NCBI GenBank assembly: GCA_043809805.1
Contig: JBDROR010000144.1
Location: 1-16,981, forward strand
DNA length: 16,981 bases
Direction of reading: 5' to 3'
From: JAQUKH01 sp043809805
GTDB lineage: Bacteria; JACRDZ01; JAQUKH01
A model generated the notes under the pieces. It worked only from the letters and a program-made list of their open reading frames with translations. It searched no databases and was not told the origin of the DNA. A program made the position numbers and the translations under genes. Each line of letters opens with the position of its first letter. Positions within the stretch are counted from its first letter, which is position 1. Below are positions 7,201 through 14,402 of the stretch, in pieces.

Positions 7201-7785
7201 TTATGTCCGCTGTTTCTTTTTCTCTGTTTCAATGATGTTTTTTAATTCCCGTCCGGCTTTTTTCAGATCCTCGTTTACAACAGTATAATTATAGCGGGAA
7301 TAATATTCCATTTCTTTTTCAGCGTCTTTCAATCTCTTTTCTAAAGATACAGGGTTTTCTGTCTGCCTGCTTAAAAGCCGGTCTCTTAAGGTGTCGATCG
7401 AAGGGGGCATAATAAAAATAAATAACCCGTCGGGATATAATTTTCTAATTTTTTCAGCGCCCTGGACATCAATATCTAAAAGGACATCTCTTCCCCTTGC
7501 CAAATTTTCTTCCAATGTGTTTTTAGGCGTGCCGTATAAATTCCCATGCACTTCCGCCCATTCAGCAAATTCGTTATTTTCCACCGTTTTGTTAAACTTC
7601 TCCTCTGAAATGAATATATAGTCTTTACCGTCCGACTCTCCCTTCCGTGCAGAACGGGTGGTACAGGAAACAGAACAATACATATCAGGGAAATCTTCCT
7701 TCAACAACTCAACTAAAGTAGTCTTTCCAGCCCCTGAAGGCGCGGAAATAATAATTATCATTCCCCCTTTTTTTTTATTCAACAT
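7201..7785 (-). CDS. gmk: Guanylate kinase
   Basis: It phosphorylates GMP to GDP with ATP in purine nucleotide synthesis. The 194-residue protein has the P-loop SAPSGAGKTT (about 14-23), the GMP-binding stretch SCTTRSARKGESDGKDYIFI with its Tyr, and the LDIDVQGAEKI segment that closes the family fold. The start at 7785 is preferred: it overlaps the yicC stop by 11 bases and has GGGAG upstream. The internal Met9 has its G-run only one base away, too close for a ribosome site. The yicC-gmk pairing is common in bacteria. rpoZ, often next, is absent. Confidence 0.97.
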   Translation of the reverse strand: MLNKKKGGMIIIISAPSGAGKTTLVELLKEDFPDMYCSVSCTTRSARKGESDGKDYIFISEEKFNKTVENNEFAEWAEVHGNLYGTPKNTLEENLARGRDVLLDIDVQGAEKIRKLYPDGLFIFIMPPSIDTLRDRLLSRQTENPVSLEKRLKDAEKEMEYYSRYNYTVVNEDLKKAGRELKNIIETEKKKQRT

Positions 7786-8653
7786 TTTGGACCTGCTCCC
7801 TTATTTTTTCTATCTCATTTTTTATATTAATAACTTCTTTTGTTAAATTAAAATCCGAAGCCTTTGATGCCATCGTATTAGCTTCCCGATTCATTTCCTG
7901 TAAGATAAAATCCAACTTTTTGCCGATTGAATCATTTTTATTCAATGTATCTTTAAAAAGTTTAATGTGGCTTTTTGATCTTACTAATTCTTCCGTAATA
8001 TCAACTTTTTCCGAATAAACGGCCAATTCGGTATAAAACTTCGTTTTATCAATTTTGATGCCCTCCGGCAGTAATTTTTTCATTTTTAATTCCAAATTTT
8101 TCTTATATTTTTCCAATACCGCAGGGACTGTTTTATTAATTCCTTTTAAAATACCATCTATAACTTCTATCCGGCTCAATATATCCTTACATAAAGACTT
8201 CCCTTCTTCAAGGCGCATAGAAATCAAATTATTCAATGCCGCGTTTAGCGCTTTTTCTACCGCGTTAGTTAAAGCCTTTCGATTCTCTTTAGGAGCATCT
8301 TTAATAATCACTCCTTCTATTCGTAAAATATCTTCAAAATTTACATCGCATTCCATTTTAAAATTTTTTCTAAGCTGGATAAATTTAGCATAAATTTTTC
8401 CAAATATCTCTTCATCTATTTTAAAAATATTCTTTTTGCTTTTCGCGCCTTCATGGATAAAAACATTGATTTGTCCCCTGCTCAATTTTTTTTGAATAAA
8501 TTTTCGAACAGTCAACTCCAAGAATTGATAATCCTGCGGAAATCTGCCGGATATTTCCAAAGAACTCCGGTTAACGGACCGAAGCTCAATAACTATTTCT
8601 GTCTCATCATATTTTGCCATTCCCCTGCCGTAACCTGTCATACTGTGAATCAT
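7775..8653 (-). CDS. yicC: YicC/YloC family endoribonuclease
   Basis: This family is associated with stationary-phase survival, and members have been shown to act as endoribonucleases. The product from ATG 8653 is 292 residues and starts MIHSMTGYGRGMAKYDETEI, the canonical YicC N-terminus; an upstream in-frame ATG at 8683 would add ten residues encoded by a palindromic repeat, so it is rejected. GAGGAG at about 8657-8662 supports 8653. The C-terminal DUF1732 block is present (ELVRSKSHIKLFKDTL, and KLDFILQEMNREANTMASKA where the family is most conserved). The gene overlaps gmk by 11 bases, so the two are coupled. Confidence 0.95.
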   Translation of the reverse strand: MIHSMTGYGRGMAKYDETEIVIELRSVNRSSLEISGRFPQDYQFLELTVRKFIQKKLSRGQINVFIHEGAKSKKNIFKIDEEIFGKIYAKFIQLRKNFKMECDVNFEDILRIEGVIIKDAPKENRKALTNAVEKALNAALNNLISMRLEEGKSLCKDILSRIEVIDGILKGINKTVPAVLEKYKKNLELKMKKLLPEGIKIDKTKFYTELAVYSEKVDITEELVRSKSHIKLFKDTLNKNDSIGKKLDFILQEMNREANTMASKASDFNLTKEVINIKNEIEKIREQVQNVE

Positions 8654-8669
8654 AAGTCTCCTCTTTTGG

Positions 8670-8695
8670 TAGGGGCGATTCATGAATCGCCCTTA
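8670..8695. repeat. Perfect palindrome GGGCGATTCATGAATCGCCC
   Basis: The 20-base perfect palindrome at 8673-8692 sits inside TAGGGGCGA...TCGCCCTTA and lies 20 bases upstream of the yicC start. The GGGGCGA outer arm is the same as in the inner part of the composite repeat at 8781-8840. In yicC mRNA it would form a strong hairpin just upstream of the ribosome site. Confidence 0.7.
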
Positions 8696-8704
8696 TAATT
8701 TGTT

Positions 8705-8718
8705 ATTTCGATCGAAAT
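8705..8718. promoter_or_regulatory. 14-bp perfect palindrome upstream of yicC
   Basis: ATTTCGATCGAAAT is self-complementary and lies between the palindrome at 8673 and the composite repeat at 8748, in the region where the yicC-gmk promoter would be. It could be an operator. It could equally be a decayed double arm of the TGTCATTTCGA repeat, whose core it shares (ATTTCGA). No good -35/-10 pair was found; CTGACA and TATAAG on the minus strand are 21 bases apart, too far. Confidence 0.3.
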
Positions 8719-8747
8719 TGTCAGTATAAGATTCCGACCGATTAATT

Positions 8748-8853
8748 TGTCATTTCGACCGAAGGGAGAAATCTTTCCCCGTAGGGGCGAGGCGGTGCCT
8801 CGCCCTCCCATTTCGGGCGACCCACCGGGTCGCCCCTACAGCTCGGAATGACA
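8748..8853. repeat. 106-bp composite nested palindromic repeat (MITE/REP-like)
   Basis: The outer arms are TGTCATT (8748-8754) and AATGACA (8847-8853). Nested inside are GTAGGGGCGA (8781-8790) and TCGCCCCTAC (8830-8839). Between those arms are two perfect 9-bp hairpins: GGGCGAGGC/GCCTCGCCC (8785-8793 with 8797-8805, loop GGT) and GGGCGACCC/GGGTCGCCC (8815-8823 with 8827-8835, loop ACC). The first 33 bases recur identically from 16887. This looks like one short repeat inserted in or fused with another. It fills the gap between moxR and yicC and may terminate or protect the moxR transcript, though it has no T-tract. Confidence 0.75.
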
Positions 8854-8884
8854 ATAAAGTTTCCCCCTGTGTCCACCGAACATA

Positions 8885-9889
8885 CTATTTTCCCGGTTCT
8901 TTTACACTCTTAATAAGTTCAGCAACAATTTTCGTCGAGTCCATGCCGTCTGCTTCCGCATTAAAATTGGTTATTACCCTGTGCCTCAAAATTGGCTTAG
9001 CTACAGCCCGAATATCATCGCCTGTAACAGTATACCGTCCGTGCATAATAGCCCGTGTCTTGGCACCTAAAATAAGATACTGCGACGCCCTGGGGCCGGC
9101 ACCCCAGCTGACACAATCTTTCACAATCTTTGGACAATCATCTGTTCCCGGCCGGGTATTTTTCACTAAATCCACCGCGTATTCCACCAGATAATCGCTT
9201 ACAGGAACCTTTCTGATAATCTTTTGCAAACGGATAATATCTTTGCCTGTTAAAACAGTTTTTAAAGAAGTTTCATAGGCAGAGGTGGTTAATCTAACAA
9301 TTTCCATTTCCTCTTCTTTAGACGGATAATCAATATGCACCTCGAACATAAACCGATCCAACTGCGCTTCAGGCAAAGGATAAGTTCCTTCTTGTTCAAT
9401 TGGATTTTGGGTCGCTAAGACGAAAAACGGAAGTTCAAGTTCATAGGTCTCGCCGCCCGTTGTCACCTTATATTCCTGCATAGCTTCTAAAAGCGCGGCC
9501 TGGGTCTTTGGCGGAGTACGGTTAATCTCATCCGCTAAAATTATATTCGCAAAAACAGGCCCCGGCAGGAATTTAAAACAACGCTTGCCTGTATTGACAT
9601 CTTCCTGAATAATATCCGTTCCTATAATATCAGACGGCATCAAATCCGGAGTAAATTGTATCCGTTTAAACTTTAAATCTAAAATTTTGGCGAGAGTATT
9701 TATCAACAACGTCTTGGCCAATCCAGGAACACCAACCAAAAGACAATGCCCCCGCGCAAAAAGGGCAATCAGAAACTGCTCAACCACCTGTTTCTGTCCG
9801 ACAATAACCTTTTCCACTTCAGCCAAAATCGCATCGTGCCCGCTTTTTAATTCTTCAACAGCTTTTAACTCATCTTCTTTGGTTTGCAC
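8885..9889 (-). CDS. MoxR-family AAA+ ATPase
   Basis: The 334-residue protein is a MoxR-type AAA+ ATPase, a group thought to act as chaperones that activate or assemble partner proteins. Walker A is GVPGLAKT (53-60), Walker B ILADE (117-121), followed by INRTPPKTQAALLEAMQEY, a MoxR hallmark; sensor 1 is LATQNPIEQEGTYPLPEAQLDRF. The C-terminal helical lid is complete. The start is GTG at 9889, 5-6 bases after a G-run (9895-9900 on the plus strand as C6). MoxR genes usually sit beside DUF58 and von Willebrand A genes; none is seen here, so the partner must be elsewhere. It has its own strong promoter. Confidence 0.93.
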   Translation of the reverse strand: MQTKEDELKAVEELKSGHDAILAEVEKVIVGQKQVVEQFLIALFARGHCLLVGVPGLAKTLLINTLAKILDLKFKRIQFTPDLMPSDIIGTDIIQEDVNTGKRCFKFLPGPVFANIILADEINRTPPKTQAALLEAMQEYKVTTGGETYELELPFFVLATQNPIEQEGTYPLPEAQLDRFMFEVHIDYPSKEEEMEIVRLTTSAYETSLKTVLTGKDIIRLQKIIRKVPVSDYLVEYAVDLVKNTRPGTDDCPKIVKDCVSWGAGPRASQYLILGAKTRAIMHGRYTVTGDDIRAVAKPILRHRVITNFNAEADGMDSTKIVAELIKSVKEPGK

Positions 9890-9913
9890 ACTTACCCCCC
9901 TAAAATTTTGATA

Positions 9914-9942
9914 ATTATATTGAACTATTTTATTTCTGTCAA
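9914..9942 (-). promoter_or_regulatory. Consensus sigma70 promoter of moxR inside the end of the MFS gene
   Basis: On the minus strand, TTGACA (9942-9937) and TATAAT (9919-9914) are both perfect consensus hexamers separated by 17 bases. The -35 box is formed by the Leu-Thr codons near the end of the upstream MFS gene. Transcription would start near 9907, leaving a leader of about 18 bases that carries the G-rich ribosome site. Confidence 0.85.
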
Positions 9943-11178
9943 TTCATTTAAAATAGTTATATCAGCTACCCGCCGGCCAAAGATAAATATTCCAAAAAAT
10001 ACGCCTATCCCGCATATCAATATCGTATTCGGCGTCCCGACTAAACTGGCAATCCATCCGGACAGCAAACTGCCAAATGGCATAACTCCGACAAAGGCGG
10101 TGAGGAAAAGACCCATAACACGACCTCTTTTATCATCATGGACCATCGTCTGTAAAATGGTGTTGCTTCCCGCCATTTGCACCATTAACCCAAATCCGGA
10201 ACATAACATACAAAATAAACAAAACCAGAAATTGCGCGATAAAGAAAACAGAAGTAAAGACATTCCAAAAACACCGGAAGCAAACACAACAGCTTTTCCA
10301 AGACCGTCAATATTTTTGCGCGAAGCAAGATAAAAAGCGCCCGCCAAAGCGCCTATCCCGGAACCGCCCATTAAAAAACCTAATAAGCGGGCGTCGCTCT
10401 TCAAAATATCTTTCACAAAAACAGGCATGAGGGTCTGATATGACATACTCATCAAACTTGTTAAGGCTAAAAGAAAAAGCATCGAACGGACAAGAGGTAA
10501 TCCAAAAGCGTAACCAAACCCTTCTTTAAATTCAGTCCATGGCGCAAGTTTTTTATTTCTATTATCTAACAAAGGATTTGTTTTAATCAAAAATAAAGCG
10601 ATAATGGCGGCCAGATAGCTTACCGCGTTAAATAAAAAACAGACCCCTTCCCCCGCCCACGCGATAATCAGTCCGGCCAATGAAGGGCCTAATAATCGCG
10701 CGATATTTACCATAGCCGAATTTAGGGCGATAGCATTTCCTAAATCCTCTTTTTTCTCAATAATATCAACCACAAAAACATGGCGGGCCGGCATATCAAA
10801 CACATTAATCAACCCAAGAATAATTCCCAAAATAATAATATGCCAAACCGCTATAATATTTAAAAAAAACAGAATGGAAAGAACAACGGCTTGAATCACA
10901 GCGAGAATTTGCGTGATAATAAGAAGCCGCCTTCGATCCCACCGATCAACAAAAATCCCCGCGAAAGGCGTCAGAAAGAAAACCGGTATTTGGATTAAAA
11001 ATCCCACCATCCCGAGAATAAACACAGAATTAGTTAAACGATACACCAACCAGCTCATTGCAATGTGCTGCATCCATGTACCGACAAGCGAAACACTCTG
11101 TCCTCCAAAAAACAAACTGTAATTGCGGTACTGAAAAGCCCTTAATATAAAATGCGAGTCAACTTTTTTTTTTGACAT
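9925..11178 (-). CDS. MFS exporter of the MFS_3 (EntS-like) type
   Basis: The 417-residue polytopic membrane protein fits the 12-helix major facilitator fold. The N-terminus FQYRNYSLFFGGQSVSLVGT, with TWMQHIAMSWLVYRLTNS next to it, is typical of the MFS_3 family that includes the enterobactin exporter EntS. The helix 2-3 loop motif A is GIFVDRWDRRRLL (74-86). Substrate cannot be read from sequence; a drug or metabolite efflux role is the family default. The start codon lies 8 bases after the DUF167 stop with no clear ribosome site, so it is probably translated through coupling to DUF167. Confidence 0.9.
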   Translation of the reverse strand: MSKKKVDSHFILRAFQYRNYSLFFGGQSVSLVGTWMQHIAMSWLVYRLTNSVFILGMVGFLIQIPVFFLTPFAGIFVDRWDRRRLLIITQILAVIQAVVLSILFFLNIIAVWHIIILGIILGLINVFDMPARHVFVVDIIEKKEDLGNAIALNSAMVNIARLLGPSLAGLIIAWAGEGVCFLFNAVSYLAAIIALFLIKTNPLLDNRNKKLAPWTEFKEGFGYAFGLPLVRSMLFLLALTSLMSMSYQTLMPVFVKDILKSDARLLGFLMGGSGIGALAGAFYLASRKNIDGLGKAVVFASGVFGMSLLLFSLSRNFWFCLFCMLCSGFGLMVQMAGSNTILQTMVHDDKRGRVMGLFLTAFVGVMPFGSLLSGWIASLVGTPNTILICGIGVFFGIFIFGRRVADITILNELTEIK

Positions 11179-11186
11179 AGAATGAA

Positions 11187-11414
11187 TTAATTTAATGAGG
11201 TGATTTCAACAATTTTTCCGCGGGATTTTTCACCGTGTATTATCCTGACATCCCTCTTTTTCACACCATAAAATTCCGACAACACTTCAATAATTGCCTT
11301 GTTCGCCTTCCCGTCAACCGCGGGAGCGGTTACACGTACCTTAAAAATACCGTTATCCTCTGAAATACTGTTTTTGCGGGCATTGGGAATGACCTTTATA
11401 TTCAACTTTTTCAT
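11187..11414 (-). CDS. DUF167 (YggU family) protein
   Basis: This 75-residue protein matches DUF167 end to end: KVIPNARKNSI, VRVTAPAVDGKANKAIIEVL and VRIIHGEKSRGKIVEI. Members are small alpha/beta proteins of unknown function found across bacteria, archaea and eukaryotes. Length is typical. No clear Shine-Dalgarno precedes the ATG at 11414. It appears to be the first gene of a short run with the MFS exporter. Confidence 0.93.
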   Translation of the reverse strand: MKKLNIKVIPNARKNSISEDNGIFKVRVTAPAVDGKANKAIIEVLSEFYGVKKRDVRIIHGEKSRGKIVEITSLN

Positions 11415-11469
11415 TATTTATTTAACGCCCCGCAACAATTTACTTTATTCCTAAGATTTTGATGGTCTA

Positions 11470-11475
11470 ATTATA
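11470..11475 (-). promoter_or_regulatory. Possible -10 box for DUF167-MFS
   Basis: TATAAT on the minus strand about 55 bases upstream of the DUF167 start, preceded by TG with no intervening base. A -35 at the right distance (TTCCAA) matches consensus poorly. This is a weak call. Confidence 0.35.
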
Positions 11476-11516
11476 CATAATTTTTAAGTAATTTGGAAAG
11501 ATTGTTTGAATTTTTT

Positions 11517-11525
11517 TGCTATAAT
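11517..11525 (+). promoter_or_regulatory. Extended -10 promoter of the phoH-like gene
   Basis: TGCTATAAT is a perfect extended -10 (TGnTATAAT). No -35 is at standard spacing, which is usual for extended -10 promoters. It is about 45 bases before the TTG start, leaving a leader of about 40 bases that carries AGGAGG at 11558-11563. Confidence 0.6.
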
Positions 11526-11570
11526 TAAACCTTTATTGACCGATATTAAAATACATGAGGAGGAATTAAA

Positions 11571-12866
11571 TTGAAAAAAACATTTGTAATCGATACCAAT
11601 GTCCTGATACACAATCCTGATTCGTTAACATCTTTCGGAGACAATGACGTTGTCCTTCCTATCACCGTAATAGAAGAATTGGATAAATTTAAAAGCTCTC
11701 CCGATGAACGGGGCCGAAACGCGAGAATTGTAACAAGGTTTTTGGACGGATTACGAAACGGCGCGAAATTAAGCGAGGGCGCGCCTTTAAGCAACGGAGG
11801 CCAGTTAAAAATAGAATTAAATTATGAATTTGATTTGCCTGCCGGAATGAATTTGGCGGCATCCGATAATAAAATTTTAATGACCGCCTTAAAACTACAG
11901 AAGAAAGGCGAAAAAGTATTTTTTGTAACCAAAGACATAAACGCGCGAATCAAGGCTGACGCGTTAGGAATTGAGGCACGGGATTTTGAGAAACAAAAGG
12001 TTAATATTGAGGAGTTGTATTCCGGGTGGAAAGAAATTCTGGTGACTAAGGAAGAACTGGACAGTTTCTATTCCAATAAAGAGCATATCCTAAAAGACGC
12101 TGATCTTAACGACAATCAATTTATCCTTCTAAAAAGCCAGGTAAATCCAGATAAAACAGCTCTTGGCAAATATTCAAAAAAATTTAATAAAATAGTACCG
12201 CTTTTTAATCAAAAAAAACAAATATGGGGTATAAAACCTCTCAATATGCAGCAGCAGTTCGCGATGGAGCTTCTGCTTTGCGAAGAAATAAAACTTGTAA
12301 CCCTTATCGGAACCGCCGGCACGGGAAAGACGCTTTTGGCTATAGCCGCGGGCCTGCATAAAACATTTAATGAAAATAAATATAACAAAATTCTAGTTTC
12401 CCGTCCAATTATTCCCCTTGGGAAAGATATTGGTTTTCTCCCCGGCGATAAAGAGGCCAAACTTTCACACTGGATGCAGCCTATATTTGACAATCTGGAA
12501 TATTTAATGTTTTGCAATAAAAATACGGAAGAGACATACCAATCCATTAGTAAATCCGGCAGGATGGAACTTGAGGCTATAACCTATATCCGCGGCCGCA
12601 CATTGCCTAACCAGTTTTTCATTGTTGACGAGGCGCAAAATCTCACCCCGCACGAAGTTAAAACCATTATAAGCCGCGCGGGAGAAAATACCAAAGTAGT
12701 CCTTACGGGAGATCCTTATCAAATCGACAACCCATACCTCGATTCAAACAGCAACGGCCTGACTTATGTCGCCGAACGTTTTAAGGGCGAAAAAATATTC
12801 GGGCATATCACGCTTGAAAAAAGCGAAAGAAGCCATTTGTCTTCGCTCGCAGTCAGTTTGTTATAA
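11571..12866 (+). CDS. PIN domain-PhoH family ATPase (YlaK/PhoH2 type)
   Basis: The 431-residue protein fuses an N-terminal PIN nuclease-like domain with a PhoH ATPase. The PIN part has Asp8 in VIDTNVLI, the acidic stretch VIEELDKFK (34-42), and DERGRNAR. The PhoH part has Walker A GTAGTGKT (247-254) and Walker B IVDEAQN with Asp353-Glu354, followed by LTGDPYQID and the end motif EKSERSHLSSLA. Characterised PIN-PhoH proteins unwind and cleave RNA, so a role in RNA turnover or as a toxin-like RNase is likely. The start is TTG at 11571, 7 bases after AGGAGG. No small antitoxin gene lies directly upstream. The last 14 bases overlap the convergent gene at 12853. Confidence 0.93.
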   Translation: MKKTFVIDTNVLIHNPDSLTSFGDNDVVLPITVIEELDKFKSSPDERGRNARIVTRFLDGLRNGAKLSEGAPLSNGGQLKIELNYEFDLPAGMNLAASDNKILMTALKLQKKGEKVFFVTKDINARIKADALGIEARDFEKQKVNIEELYSGWKEILVTKEELDSFYSNKEHILKDADLNDNQFILLKSQVNPDKTALGKYSKKFNKIVPLFNQKKQIWGIKPLNMQQQFAMELLLCEEIKLVTLIGTAGTGKTLLAIAAGLHKTFNENKYNKILVSRPIIPLGKDIGFLPGDKEAKLSHWMQPIFDNLEYLMFCNKNTEETYQSISKSGRMELEAITYIRGRTLPNQFFIVDEAQNLTPHEVKTIISRAGENTKVVLTGDPYQIDNPYLDSNSNGLTYVAERFKGEKIFGHITLEKSERSHLSSLAVSLL

Positions 12867-13287
12867 TTCTTTTCATCATCTGGACTGACCGCGGCGGGCC
12901 GAGGATAACAGAAAGTATTATGCCCTGTTCAAGCACGTCATTGGATAAACCGCTTAACGGTTTCTCTAACTCAGGCTCTGGGGTTTCCTCATTCCCTTTC
13001 GTGTCAATTATTGTTGGCATGAACGTTTCATTTTTGCTTACATCCATTGCCTCTATTTGTTGTTCTTCAACCGGTTCGGCCATTTGCAACTCAATTTCCT
13101 GTCTATCCTCTTCAAATACATCCGGCTGATATTTTTTTTCCAATAAATCTTTTAATTCATCAAACATACCCCGCTCAGGCTCTTTTTCTTCCGGCCTTTG
13201 CCTGATTTCAGCCTCACGCTTTTTCTTTGTCAGAACCTGAAAAATCCAGACCGCGCCTATAATCAAATAAATTATTAACGAATCCAT
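12853..13287 (-). CDS. Small acidic membrane-anchored protein, unknown function
   Basis: I do not recognise a named family. The 144-residue protein has one N-terminal membrane span (SLIIYLIIGAVWIFQVL, 3-19) followed by a basic KKKRE stop, so most of it should be cytoplasmic. The middle is long, charged and probably disordered (Glu-rich, about 25-110). A short ordered end, LSNDVLEQGIILSVILGPPRSVQ (about 114-136), has the look of a docking peptide conserved in otherwise variable proteins. It starts 6 bases after the floA stop, with AGGA inside the end of floA, so it is coupled to floA and is a candidate partner of the FloA/NfeD complex. Its 3' end overlaps that of phoH by 14 bases. Confidence 0.8.
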   Translation of the reverse strand: MDSLIIYLIIGAVWIFQVLTKKKREAEIRQRPEEKEPERGMFDELKDLLEKKYQPDVFEEDRQEIELQMAEPVEEQQIEAMDVSKNETFMPTIIDTKGNEETPEPELEKPLSGLSNDVLEQGIILSVILGPPRSVQMMKRIITN

Positions 13288-13293
13288 TTTACT

Positions 13294-14325
13294 TCAGTCC
13301 TGTTTTTTATCTTTCTCAGCGCCCTTGCCGCCGATATTTTCTCTCATCTGGGTATCCGCCTGTATGTTCCTCAAATTATAATAATCCATTATCCCAAGTT
13401 TTCCTTCTTTAAAGGCATACGCTATAGCCTGAGGAATTTCCGCTTCAGCCTCTTTCACTTTAGCCATCATTTCCTGCGTACGTGCCTTCATTTCTTGTTC
13501 CTGCGCTACAGCCATCGCGCGTCTTGTTTCAGCGCGGGCTTGCGCGATTTTTAAATCAGCCGCCGCCTGGTTAGTCTGCAATTCCGCTCCGACGTTTTTA
13601 CCAACATTCACATCAACAATATCAATCGAAAGTATTTCGAATGAAGACCCTGAATCAAGGCCTTTGGACAGAACATTTTTAGATATTGAATCAGGATTTT
13701 CCAGCACTCTTTTATAGCTCTCGGCAGAACCGATTGTTGTAACAATACCCTCTCCCACGCGGGCAATAATCGTCTGTTCCGTAGCGCCTCCTACCAACCT
13801 GTCGATATTGGTTCTTACGGTCACCCTTGCCTTTGCCTGAACCTGTATTCCATCTTTCGCCACCGCGTCAATGGTCTTTCCCGGCTCCGGCGGAGAATCT
13901 ATAACCTTGGGATTTACACTTGTATGAACGGCATCCAGAACATCCCTTCCGGCCAGATCAATCGCGCACGCGCGTTTAAAATCCAGCGGTATGTTTGCTT
14001 TGTCAGCGGCGATAAGCGCGCTTACGACAAGCTGCACATGTTCCGCCGACCCGCCTAATTTGTCCCGCCGGGCTCCCCACGCGAGATAATGCGCTTCCAG
14101 GTCGTCAGTTGTAACTTTTAATCCTGATTTATGAATGTTGATCAAAGAAAGAACAATCACATTCGGATCCACCCGGCGGAGACGCATACCGATAAGATTA
14201 AAAATACCGACTTGCGTTCCGGCGGCTATCGCTGTAACCCAAAGCCTGACAGGAACAATCCAGAAAAAAAATGATAAAAAGAAAGTACCAAAAATAACCA
14301 CAAAAAAAATTATACCACCGTTCAT
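13294..14325 (-). CDS. floA: Flotillin-like protein FloA
   Basis: FloA is an SPFH-domain scaffold of membrane microdomains. The 343-residue protein has a membrane-embedded N-terminus (GGIIFFVVIFGTFFLSFFFWIVPVRLWVTA), the FloA-specific stretch VGIFNLIGMRLRRVDPNVIV, and an SPFH core (QAKARVTVRTNIDRLVGGA). A C-terminal Ala/Glu-rich coiled coil (ADLKIAQARAETRRAMAVAQEQEMKAR) is thought to drive oligomerisation. B. subtilis FloA is 331 residues. The start has AGGAGG 6 bases upstream. It follows two nfeD-type genes, the classical SPFH/NfeD association. Confidence 0.95.
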   Translation of the reverse strand: MNGGIIFFVVIFGTFFLSFFFWIVPVRLWVTAIAAGTQVGIFNLIGMRLRRVDPNVIVLSLINIHKSGLKVTTDDLEAHYLAWGARRDKLGGSAEHVQLVVSALIAADKANIPLDFKRACAIDLAGRDVLDAVHTSVNPKVIDSPPEPGKTIDAVAKDGIQVQAKARVTVRTNIDRLVGGATEQTIIARVGEGIVTTIGSAESYKRVLENPDSISKNVLSKGLDSGSSFEILSIDIVDVNVGKNVGAELQTNQAAADLKIAQARAETRRAMAVAQEQEMKARTQEMMAKVKEAEAEIPQAIAYAFKEGKLGIMDYYNLRNIQADTQMRENIGGKGAEKDKKQD

Positions 14326-14347
14326 GTTTGTTCCTCCTATCTCGTTC

Positions 14348-14377
14348 TGTCATTCCCGCGAAGGCGGGAATCCAGTC
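14348..14377. repeat. TGTCATTCCCGCG hairpin repeat between nfeD and floA
   Basis: ATTCCCGC (14352-14359) pairs with GCGGGAAT (14364-14371) around the loop GAAG, flanked by TGTC and CCAG. It is the complete form of the half-copies at 670-703. It lies just upstream of the floA ribosome site. Confidence 0.7.
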
Positions 14378-14379
14378 TT

Positions 14380-14402
14380 CGGCTTTGTTTTTGTTAAAGC
14401 CG
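14380..14402 (-). terminator. Stem-loop directly after the short nfeD stop
   Basis: CGGCTTT (14380-14386) and AAAGCCG (14396-14402) pair perfectly around a 9-base loop, immediately after the nfeD stop codon in the direction of transcription. There is no U-tract, so it is more likely an mRNA processing or stability hairpin, or an attenuator between nfeD and floA, than a full terminator. Confidence 0.35.

Noticed and set aside
8654..8683. N-terminal extension of YicC from ATG 8683
   Set aside because: The extra ten codons come from a palindromic repeat, while MIHSMTGYG at 8653 is the canonical family start with GAGGAG just upstream.
8815..8835. Rho-independent terminator for moxR
   Set aside because: The stem is strong but no T-tract follows in the direction of transcription.
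8748..8853. Could the repeated hairpins be a CRISPR array?
   Set aside because: There are only nested palindromes, with no regular direct repeats separated by unique spacers and no cas genes.
9884..10333. 149-residue plus-strand ORF opposite the MFS gene
   Set aside because: It is antisense to an intact polytopic transporter gene and has no recognisable domain.
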